Part shown: in pieces, positions 6,184-11,721 of the stretch
Layout: each line of letters opens with the position of its first letter
How positions within the stretch are numbered: the stretch's first letter is position 1
Assembly: GCA_004563275.1 (NCBI GenBank)
Contig: SFSZ01000023.1
Location: 1 to 11,721 of the forward strand
DNA: 11,721 bases
DNA from: a bacterium
GTDB taxonomy: Bacteria; Bacillota_I; Bacilli_A; RF39; UBA660
Direction of reading: 5' to 3'
The notes under the pieces: generated by a model
What the model saw: the letters and a program-made list of their open reading frames with translations, nothing else
Database searches by the model: none
What the model was told of the DNA's origin: nothing
Program-made: the position numbers and the translations under genes

Positions 6184-7227
6184 ATGAAACAATATACTAA
6201 AGAAGATTTAAAAGAAATAAAAATGTTATTAAATGACTATGTTGTTCAAAATGATTTTGACTTTATCTATAACAATTTACATTTAATTGGATATACCTGT
6301 GAAGCAATTAGAAAAACATCAAAACCATTTGCTAAATCAATGAATAATTCTGATATAGAATATAAAAATATTCCTGTATACACTGGTAAATTTAGATTAG
6401 ATATCGTAAGAAAATATTTAAAAGATCATCAAATAGACCTTGATGTTGATGATTTATTTAATAGGGGAATAATCTGCTGTAATTGTAATACATATCCTGA
6501 TGAAATTGCTAAAAAAAGAATTTATAAACCCTATACCGGTGGAAGATGTCAATCTTATCTTGATGAACATAGAGTTGAATTACTAGTTCCCAATACTGGT
6601 TATATTTCTGATTCAGCAGTACTAGTTCATGAACTATCCCATTATCGCGAAGAAGAATACAAAAATTACACAACCGCAGCAAGAGAGATTTTTACAGAGG
6701 CCTTAGCGTATACCGAAGAATTTATTTTTTTGAAAGATAACGAAAAAGAATTTACCGAAATAGAATATTTTATAAGAAACTTTTTATGCGGCTTAACCAA
6801 TCTTGCCATTAAAATGGAAAGTATAATTGCAATTATTATCGTATTTGTAAATACCGGAGACATAGATCAAGAAGCATATAAATTATACTTTGGTACAGAT
6901 GAAAATTATGAAGAAGACCTCCAAGAATTATTAGATGTCATTAATAGTGGTTCATTTAAATTATTAGAAAAAATAAGATATGTAATCGCCCTCATGCTAT
7001 TTCCATACTTATATTACAGCTACCTACAAAATCCAAACTTTATGAACAAACTTCAAAAATTACACAAATTAATTCTTAATGAAGGTGTCTTAACATGTTT
7101 AGATTACATTGGTATCAATACAATATCATTTGAAGAAATAGATAAAATTTCTGAATTTTTAAAACTATTATATTCAGAACACTTTACCGCAACTATTACT
7201 AAAGAACCAACTAAAACCCTAGATTAG
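6184..7227 (+). CDS. HExxH zinc metallopeptidase-like protein
   Basis: A 347-aa protein with a zinc-peptidase motif HELSH (149-153) in VLVHELSHYREEE. EIFTEALAYTEEF follows, with E172 lying 18 residues after the second His. That is the HExxH...E arrangement of gluzincins: His149, His153 and Glu172 as zinc ligands, Glu150 as catalytic base. I do not recognise a named peptidase family; the M3 family is distantly reminiscent. Four cysteines at 98-122 (CC, C, C) may bind a second metal or form a structural cluster. The C-terminal half is helical with one hydrophobic stretch (about 210-222, ESIIAIIIVFV) too weak to call a membrane anchor. No signal peptide is seen. The start is one base after the upstream stop codon, with AAAGGT (6173-6178) inside the upstream gene, a sign of translational coupling. 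Confidence 0.72.
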   Translation: MKQYTKEDLKEIKMLLNDYVVQNDFDFIYNNLHLIGYTCEAIRKTSKPFAKSMNNSDIEYKNIPVYTGKFRLDIVRKYLKDHQIDLDVDDLFNRGIICCNCNTYPDEIAKKRIYKPYTGGRCQSYLDEHRVELLVPNTGYISDSAVLVHELSHYREEEYKNYTTAAREIFTEALAYTEEFIFLKDNEKEFTEIEYFIRNFLCGLTNLAIKMESIIAIIIVFVNTGDIDQEAYKLYFGTDENYEEDLQELLDVINSGSFKLLEKIRYVIALMLFPYLYYSYLQNPNFMNKLQKLHKLILNEGVLTCLDYIGINTISFEEIDKISEFLKLLYSEHFTATITKEPTKTLD

Positions 7228-7247
7228 TTATATTTAACTAATCTTTT
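7221..7247 (+). terminator. Intrinsic terminator overlapping the stop codon
   Basis: A perfect 10-bp stem joins AGATTAGTTA (7221-7230) and TAACTAATCT (7235-7244) around a TATT loop. The stop TAG is in the left arm. The T-tract is short (7244-7247) and then AT-mixed, so efficiency is uncertain. Confidence 0.7.
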
Positions 7248-7264
7248 AATTTACTAATTTATTA

Positions 7265-7273
7265 TGCTATAAT
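7265..7273 (+). promoter_or_regulatory. Extended -10 promoter of sufB
   Basis: TG-C-TATAAT is a full extended -10 with only a weak -35 (TTTAAT, 7245-7250). The predicted start near 7280 gives a leader of about 10 nt that carries GGTG as its ribosome site. The same nine bases occur at 9885-9893. Confidence 0.65.
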
Positions 7274-7290
7274 AACTATTGGTGTTATTT

Positions 7291-8577
7291 ATGAAATTAA
7301 ATAAAGAATTTATTACAAAAGTTTCTAAATTAAAAAATGAACCAAAATGGATGCTTGAATTTCGTCTAAAATCATTTGAAAAGTTTTTAGAATTAGATAA
7401 TCCTAATTTTGGCCCTCATATTGATATAGATTTTGATAATATTAATTATTATAAAAAAGAATTAGATCTAACTGATGATTGGAATAAAGTAGATGATAAT
7501 CTAAGAACAACTTTTAAAAATCTTGGTGTTATTGATGCTGAAAACAATTATTTATGTGGTGTATCTAATCAAGTTGAAAGTGAAGTTTTCTATCATAAAC
7601 TAAAAGATAATAACGGAGTTATCTTTCTAAGTACAGATGAAGCCCTAAAAGAATATCCTGAAATGTTTAAAGAATACTTTAATAGTTTAGTTAAATATGA
7701 TGAAAATAAATATACTGCTTTAAATGGTTGCTTGTGGAGTGGGGGTTCATTTATTTATATTCCTAAAGGAGTTAAATTAGATAGACCACTTCAAAGTTAT
7801 TTTAGAATTAATAGTGTCACAATGGGTCAATTTGAAAGAACTATAATTATTGTTGATGAAGGTGCTGAATTAAGCTACATAGAAGGTTGTACAGCTGAGT
7901 CACATTCTCAAAACTCATTACATGCTGGAGTAGTTGAAATCTTTGTTAAAAAAGACGCTAAATGTAAATATAGTACTATTCAAAACTGGAGTACTGATGT
8001 TTATAATTTAGTTACTAAAAGATGCATTGTTGATGAAAATGGCTATATGCAATGGATTGATGGCAACATTGGTAGTGGAGTAACAATGAAATACCCATCA
8101 TGCATTTTAAGAGGAGATTATTCAAGAGCCAATTCTATAAGTATTGCTTATGCTAAAGAAAACCAAAGATTAGATGCTGGTGCTAAAATGATTCATTTAG
8201 GTAAACATACTAAGAGTAATATAGTATCTAAAAGTATTGCCTCTAATGGTGGTTTAGCTAACTATCGTGGTACAGTTAAAATATCTTTAAATGCTACAGA
8301 TAGTGTTGCTTCAGTCAAATGTGATACCATACTTTTAGATAATTTATCTAAAAGTGATACTATCCCTAAAAATATTGTTTTAAACGATTTATCAGTTTTA
8401 GAACATGAAGCCACTGTATCAAAAGTAAGTGAAGAAAAACTATTTTATTTAATGAGTAAAGGTTTATCAGAAGATGCCGCTAAAGAATTAATTATTTTAG
8501 GCTTTATCTCTGACTTTAAAAAAGAATTACCATTAGAATATGCCGTCGAATTAAATAGATTATTAAAAGAGAATTAA
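7291..8577 (+). CDS. sufB: Fe-S cluster assembly scaffold SufB
   Basis: A 428-aa SufB. It opens with the family-typical LKNEPKWMLEFRLKSFEKF and continues with GVSNQVESEVFYH, the core WSGGSFIYIPKGV, FERTIIIVDEGA, EGCTAE, TIQNWSTDVYNLVTKR, DGNIGSGVTMKYPS and LEHEATVSKVSEEKLFYLMS. C200, C344 and E373 correspond to the E. coli SufB residues Cys254, Cys405 and Glu434 used for sulfur transfer and cluster assembly. It forms the SufBCD scaffold with SufC ATPase and SufD, fed by SufS/SufU. It is somewhat shorter than the usual 465 or so residues at both ends and stops before the common EGSIG-like tail. ATG 7291 is chosen over TTG 7279 because GGTG lies between them. No other suf gene is adjacent; promoter and terminators mark it as a single-gene unit. 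Confidence 0.95.
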   Translation: MKLNKEFITKVSKLKNEPKWMLEFRLKSFEKFLELDNPNFGPHIDIDFDNINYYKKELDLTDDWNKVDDNLRTTFKNLGVIDAENNYLCGVSNQVESEVFYHKLKDNNGVIFLSTDEALKEYPEMFKEYFNSLVKYDENKYTALNGCLWSGGSFIYIPKGVKLDRPLQSYFRINSVTMGQFERTIIIVDEGAELSYIEGCTAESHSQNSLHAGVVEIFVKKDAKCKYSTIQNWSTDVYNLVTKRCIVDENGYMQWIDGNIGSGVTMKYPSCILRGDYSRANSISIAYAKENQRLDAGAKMIHLGKHTKSNIVSKSIASNGGLANYRGTVKISLNATDSVASVKCDTILLDNLSKSDTIPKNIVLNDLSVLEHEATVSKVSEEKLFYLMSKGLSEDAAKELIILGFISDFKKELPLEYAVELNRLLKEN

Positions 8578-8620
8578 AATAAATTTTCTGTTAATCAAAA
8601 AATAAAATTTGTCCTAAATA

Positions 8621-8664
8621 AAAAATAAAAATCTGAGTGAAAAACCATTCAGATTTTTATTTTT
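8621..8664 (+). terminator. Strong intrinsic terminator after sufB
   Basis: Arms of 19 nt (8621-8639 and 8646-8664) pair throughout with one G-U wobble around a 6-nt A-rich loop. The inner part is AATCTGAGTG/CATTCAGATT, and the outer A-rich/T-rich arms supply the U-tail. The symmetry allows function in both directions. Confidence 0.9.
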
Positions 8665-8670
8665 AACTTT

Positions 8671-8699
8671 TTGCTTAATAATTTAAAAGATGATAAAAA
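8671..8699 (+). promoter_or_regulatory. Promoter of the SSB gene
   Basis: TTGCTT (8671-8676), a 17-bp spacer, then TAAAAA (8694-8699), preceded by TG-A as an extended -10. The predicted start near 8706 is just before AAAGGAGG (8708-8715). Confidence 0.55.
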
Positions 8700-8719
8700 G
8701 TAAAAAGAAAGGAGGAATT

Positions 8720-9058
8720 ATGTACAATTCAGTATATTTAATAGGACGTTTAACAAAAGATCCTGAAATAAAAGAAACTGATAATAATAAGAAAGTATGT
8801 AATGTAACTTTAGCAGTTCAAAGATCATATAAGAACGCTGAAGGTATTTATGAAACTGACTTTATTAGATGTTCACTTTGGGAAGCAGTAGCCTCTAGAG
8901 CCTGTGAATTTTGTCATAAAGGAGACTTAATAGCTGTTAGAGGTCAACTTAGAACTTCATCCTATATAGCTGAAAATGAAGAAAAGAAATATACAACCGA
9001 AATCATTGTTGAAAAATTAGTTTTTCTAGCAAACAAAGTACCTGAAAAAGAAGAATAG
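8720..9058 (+). CDS. ssb: Single-stranded DNA-binding protein, short SsbB-like form
   Basis: A 112-aa SSB made of essentially one OB fold. MYNSVYLIGRLTKDPEI begins strand 1, followed by VCNVTLAVQRSYKN, the strand TDFIRCSLWEAVASRACEF, KGDLIAVRGQLRTSSYI and a final VEKLVFL. It binds single-stranded DNA as an oligomer. Replicative SSBs are about 150-180 aa and carry a disordered linker ending in an acidic DDDIPF-type tip that recruits repair and replication enzymes. This one ends at VPEKEE without linker or tip. That resembles Bacillus SsbB (about 113 aa), which acts in DNA uptake, so this may be a second SSB rather than the replicative one. ATG 8720 is fixed by AAAGGAGG four bases upstream and by the family N-terminus. 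It has its own promoter. Confidence 0.93.
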   Translation: MYNSVYLIGRLTKDPEIKETDNNKKVCNVTLAVQRSYKNAEGIYETDFIRCSLWEAVASRACEFCHKGDLIAVRGQLRTSSYIAENEEKKYTTEIIVEKLVFLANKVPEKEE

Positions 9059-9095
9059 TTATTAAACAAAAACATATATTTATATTGGTGAAAAC

Positions 9096-9875
9096 ATGAA
9101 AAAATTAAAATATACTTTAACTATAATTGCAATCATATTAAGCTTTTATTTTACTGACAAATTAATGATCTTAGTCGATAATAAAAATCCTCTAATGCAA
9201 ACTATTATCAAAGAAGAAACAAACTATAATATTAAACCCGTAAACGCTGAAATTAAAGATAATACAATTATTCCAGGATTAAATGGTAAAAAAGTAAATA
9301 GACATAAATCATTAATTAAAATGGAAGAATTTTCTAAATTTAATGAAATATATCTCGAATATGATGAAATAACTCCCGATATATCGTTAAAAGATAATAA
9401 AGATAAAATAATAGTAAAAGGTAATAAACTAAAAAATAAAGTCGCATTAATTTTAGAAGAAAATACCTTAATTGAAAATTATTTAAATGATAATAATATT
9501 AAATATTCATATATAACAAAATTAAATAGTAATCTTACTTTAAAAAGAGAATATATTAATGGTGAAAAAGAAGAGAAGAACTTTTCTAATTTAAATTCAC
9601 TACTAAATAAAAATAAAATAAATTCAAAAATATGTCTCATAAATTATTCTAATATAGAAACTTGCAAATCCAAAAAATATTATATAGTAAATACTTCTCT
9701 CAAAATAAACAATGGTATAATAAATTCTTTAAATAAATTAGGTAGTGGAGATATTATTCTAATTAGTAGTTCTCTTTCTTTAGATAATTTAAAATTACTG
9801 TTGAATGAAATAAATAAACAAGACCTTCAAATCGATTACTTAAGTAAGGTCATAAACGAAAATATTGAAAATTAA
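9096..9875 (+). CDS. Membrane-anchored protein, possibly a degenerate polysaccharide deacetylase
   Basis: A 259-aa protein with a basic N-terminus and one hydrophobic segment (about 5-26), so the rest should face outside the cell. A conserved-looking region (59-110, IPGLNGKKVNRHKS ... DEITPDISLKDNKDKIIVKGN) resembles, in my recollection, the N-terminal segment of uncharacterised NodB-type polysaccharide deacetylases of low-GC Bacillota. The end SGDIILISSSLSLDNLKLLLNEINKQDLQIDYLSKVI matches the shape of a NodB C-terminus, where GDIILLH and a final YLxxxGYxFVTLSEL are usual. The catalytic Asp-Asp/HxxxH residues and the late His are not found, and the middle is shortened. It is therefore probably inactive, if the relation is right. 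Very rich in Asn, Lys and Ile. GGTGA (9087-9091) sets the start. No terminator separates it from ssb. Confidence 0.6.
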   Translation: MKKLKYTLTIIAIILSFYFTDKLMILVDNKNPLMQTIIKEETNYNIKPVNAEIKDNTIIPGLNGKKVNRHKSLIKMEEFSKFNEIYLEYDEITPDISLKDNKDKIIVKGNKLKNKVALILEENTLIENYLNDNNIKYSYITKLNSNLTLKREYINGEKEEKNFSNLNSLLNKNKINSKICLINYSNIETCKSKKYYIVNTSLKINNGIINSLNKLGSGDIILISSSLSLDNLKLLLNEINKQDLQIDYLSKVINENIEN

Positions 9876-9893
9876 TTAAAAATCTGCTATAAT
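9865..9893 (+). promoter_or_regulatory. Strong promoter of the RNase J gene
   Basis: TTGAAA (9865-9870), a 17-bp spacer, then TATAAT (9888-9893), preceded by TG-C. The -35 lies inside the end of the preceding gene. The predicted start near 9900 gives a leader of about 43 nt, longer than at most genes here. Confidence 0.75.
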
Positions 9894-9928
9894 TAATTCT
9901 GCTAAGCAATTCTTGTAATTAATTATAG
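9887..9928 (+). repeat. 12-bp inverted repeat spanning the RNase J promoter
   Basis: CTATAATTAATT (9887-9898) and AATTAATTATAG (9917-9928) are exact inverted copies separated by 18 bp; the spacer contains a small TGCTAAGCA palindrome. The left arm covers the -10 box and ends before the predicted start, and the right arm is in the leader. It is therefore more like an operator or paired-box DNA site than an RNA hairpin. The right arm also presents TATAAT on the minus strand. AT richness lowers confidence. Confidence 0.45.
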
Positions 9929-9942
9929 AAAGAGTGATTTTA

Positions 9943-11580
9943 ATGAGTAAAATAAAAATTTTTGGCATGGGTGGATTAGACGAAAATGGTAAAAACACCT
10001 ATGTAGTTGAAGTAAATAACAAGATATTTGTTTTTGATGCTGGTTTAAAATATGCTACAGATAATATCTTTGGAATCGATTATATTATTCCAGATTATTC
10101 TTATTTAATAGATAATAAAGATCGTATTGAAGGTGTATTTATAACTCATGCACATCCTGAAAGTTATGGTGGAGTATCAGATTTAATTAGATTAATTCCA
10201 GGCATTAAAATATATGCAACTAAGTATACAATTAATCAAATGAAATTAGAAGGTATAAATGAAGATAATCTTCATTTAATAGAAGCACACAAAAAACTAT
10301 CATTTGATAAAGAATTAAGTATTTTCCCAATTAAAGTAAATCATTCAGTACCAGATAGTGTCATGTATGTTTTATATACCAATGATGGTGCTATTTGTTA
10401 TACTGGAGATTTTATCATTGATCCATCTATGATGGGACCATATCACATGGATTTAGGTAAAATAGCCTATGTAGGCAAACAAGGTGTATTAGCATTATTA
10501 TGTGAATCATCATTCTCTGAAAATATTGGCCATACAAGTCCTAGTCATCACATGGTATCATTCTTTAAGAACGTTATCACTAAAGCACCAGGAAGAGTAA
10601 TATTTAGTGTTTTACCAATCCATTTATATACCATTGAAGGAATCTTTAACGCTGCTAAAAATACTCATCGTAAAATAGTCATCATGGGTAAAAAACTTCA
10701 AAATATTATCAATATGGCATTAGAAGAAAAATACATCACTATAGATGATGGCATCATTGGTGATTTAAGTAACGTAAACGATTCAAATTCAATATTATTA
10801 GTTTGTGATGATCGAGCATTACCATACAATTCATTAGAAAAAATCCTATCCGGAAACGATAAATTTATCAAATTTAATTCTAATGATACAGTATGTTTTG
10901 CTGAACCAAAATACGATGAAAACGAAAAATTATTTGTAAAAATAGAAAATGAATTAGCTTATATGGGAATTAATACTATAAGTATTCCAAAAGAAAAAGG
11001 GATCTCACTTCATGCATCTTCAGAAGATTTAATGATCATGATGGATTTACTTAAACCAAAATACTTTATTCCTGTTAAAGGTGAATATCGATATATGGTA
11101 GGGAATGCTGATTTAGCAAGTAACTTAGGTTATGATAAAGATAATATAATCCTAAAACAAAATGGTGACGTTATAAACATAGTAGATAAAAAATTAATTG
11201 ATAGTCCTGAACATATCTTTATAGATGATGTCTTAATTGATGGAACATCATCAGATGACGTTGGTGATCTAGTAATTAAAGATCGTGAAATGTTATCTGA
11301 AAATGGAATAGTTTTAGTAAGTGCTACTATCTCTAAAAAAGATAAAAGATTATTAGTAGGTCCCGAAGTAACAACAAGAGGCTTTATCTATGTTAAAGAT
11401 TCAAAAGAAATGATTGAAGAAATCAAAAGAATATCTGAAGAAGTAATTGTTAACAATACCAATAATAATTATGTTGATTTTAATAATATTAAAACCGAAA
11501 TAAGAGAAAAACTAAGCAAATACTTCTATGTTGAAACTGAATGTAAACCAATGATAATTGCTGTTATTCAAGAAGTCTAA
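9943..11580 (+). CDS. rnjB: Ribonuclease J family protein, RNase J2-like with degenerate metal site
   Basis: A 545-aa protein with full RNase J architecture: metallo-beta-lactamase domain, beta-CASP insertion (about 215-345) and C-terminal domain containing TTRGFIYVKDS. GGLDENGKNTYVVE at the start is closer to J2 (ENGKN) than J1. J1-type enzymes use HxHxDH, but here it reads H69-A-H71-P-E73-S74. The later HSxPDS is kept (H134), TGDF is kept (D156), the beta-CASP His is present (H357, SLHASSEDL), and the last ligand IPVHGE has become IPVKGE (K379). One zinc site (H69, H71, H134, D156) is thus intact, while the Asp, His and His that complete the other are replaced. RNase J acts in RNA 5' end trimming and decay; J2 often serves as a weakly active partner of J1. 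Start 9943 follows GAGTGA by five bases. Confidence 0.9.
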   Translation: MSKIKIFGMGGLDENGKNTYVVEVNNKIFVFDAGLKYATDNIFGIDYIIPDYSYLIDNKDRIEGVFITHAHPESYGGVSDLIRLIPGIKIYATKYTINQMKLEGINEDNLHLIEAHKKLSFDKELSIFPIKVNHSVPDSVMYVLYTNDGAICYTGDFIIDPSMMGPYHMDLGKIAYVGKQGVLALLCESSFSENIGHTSPSHHMVSFFKNVITKAPGRVIFSVLPIHLYTIEGIFNAAKNTHRKIVIMGKKLQNIINMALEEKYITIDDGIIGDLSNVNDSNSILLVCDDRALPYNSLEKILSGNDKFIKFNSNDTVCFAEPKYDENEKLFVKIENELAYMGINTISIPKEKGISLHASSEDLMIMMDLLKPKYFIPVKGEYRYMVGNADLASNLGYDKDNIILKQNGDVINIVDKKLIDSPEHIFIDDVLIDGTSSDDVGDLVIKDREMLSENGIVLVSATISKKDKRLLVGPEVTTRGFIYVKDSKEMIEEIKRISEEVIVNNTNNNYVDFNNIKTEIREKLSKYFYVETECKPMIIAVIQEV

Positions 11581-11595
11581 TGTGACTTCTTTTTT
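11570..11595 (+). terminator. Intrinsic terminator overlapping the RNase J stop codon
   Basis: A perfect 8-bp stem joins AAGAAGTC (11570-11577) and GACTTCTT (11584-11591) around a 6-nt loop that begins with the TAA. A T-run to 11595 follows. Confidence 0.8.
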
Positions 11596-11596
11596 A

Positions 11597-11625
11597 TTGC
11601 ACAAAATGTCGAAAAGGTGTATACT
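11597..11625 (+). promoter_or_regulatory. Sigma-A-type promoter of the right-edge gene
   Basis: TTGCAC (11597-11602), a 17-bp spacer, then TATACT (11620-11625). It begins one base after the terminator T-run. The predicted start is near 11632, ahead of GAGGT (11640-11644). Confidence 0.65.
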
Positions 11626-11648
11626 CGATATAGAATAGTGAGGTATAT

Positions 11649-11721
11649 ATGAAACTTAAAACAAAAATGTCATTAATTTTAGGAATGACAATTCTAAGCG
11701 TTACCCCAGTAATGCAGGCAA
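11649..11721 (+). CDS. Secreted protein, N-terminal fragment (cut by window edge)
   Basis: Only 24 codons are present: MKLKTKMSLILGMTILSVTP then VMQA. This is a typical signal peptide with a Lys-rich start, a hydrophobic core of about 12 residues, and Val-x-Ala as a plausible signal-peptidase I site at the very edge. GAGGT lies four bases before the ATG, and a good promoter precedes it, so the start is well supported. The mature protein is outside the window and cannot be identified. Confidence 0.7.
   Translation, partial: MKLKTKMSLILGMTILSVTPVMQA

Noticed and set aside
6666..6863. Minus-strand open frame of 65 codons
   Set aside because: It is antisense to the metallopeptidase-like gene and looks like a shadow frame.
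7291..8577. Suspected loss of a SufB cysteine near residue 354 (NLSKSDTIP)
   Set aside because: E. coli has Cys there, but in my recollection Bacillota SufB proteins commonly have Ser; the key C200, C344 and E373 equivalents are present.
1..11721. CRISPR array, insertion sequence, prophage or restriction-modification genes
   Set aside because: No spaced repeats, transposase, integrase or endonuclease signatures are visible; the methyltransferase has rRNA-type rather than DNA restriction-type context.

Overview
The window is a gene-dense, very AT-rich stretch of bacterial chromosome. It looks like a low-GC member of the Bacillota, possibly one of the small-genome uncultured Bacilli or Mollicutes-related gut lineages; that placement is inference. 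The clues are the family set (SpoVS, Bacillota-type SufB, RNase J, SsbB-like SSB, slipin), AAAGGAGG/GGTGA ribosome sites, TTGACA/TATAAT-type promoters and U-tailed intrinsic terminators. All Trp codons in the called genes are TGG, so the standard bacterial code fits. No phage, insertion sequence, CRISPR, tRNA or rRNA is visible.

Layout. On the minus strand at the left edge lies a slipin (SPFH) gene with its own promoter and terminator, divergent from everything else. All remaining genes are on the plus strand: an unknown 165-aa protein, a six-helix HdeD/DUF308-like membrane protein and a cysteine-rich 197-aa protein. Next come an RlmI-like methyltransferase whose 3' end overlaps a truncated ABC-F protein, then spoVS, closed by two tandem terminators. 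A tightly coupled pair follows, encoding a transglutaminase-like protein and an HExxH metallopeptidase-like protein. After that come a stand-alone sufB, a short SSB, a membrane-anchored protein that resembles a degenerate polysaccharide deacetylase, and an RNase J2-like protein with half of its metal site missing. The right edge cuts a secreted or lipid-anchored protein after its signal peptide.

How the genes work together. This is mostly a row of one- and two-gene transcription units with local promoters and terminators. The only clear couplings are methyltransferase/ABC-F (both plausibly ribosome-directed) and transglutaminase/metallopeptidase. Promoters are compact: the -10 box usually sits only some 10-20 bp before the start codon, so the predicted transcript begins at or just before the Shine-Dalgarno sequence. 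Several terminators use the last codons and the stop codon as their 5' stem arm.

The most noteworthy signals are three proteins that have lost enzymatic parts. The ABC-F has lost most of its second ATPase domain, apparently by deletion at a short repeat. The RNase J lacks the ligands of one of its two zinc sites but keeps those of the other. The deacetylase-like protein has no recognisable metal triad. I did not find a convincing new defence or mobile system. The best candidate for an undescribed functional unit is the transglutaminase/metallopeptidase pair.
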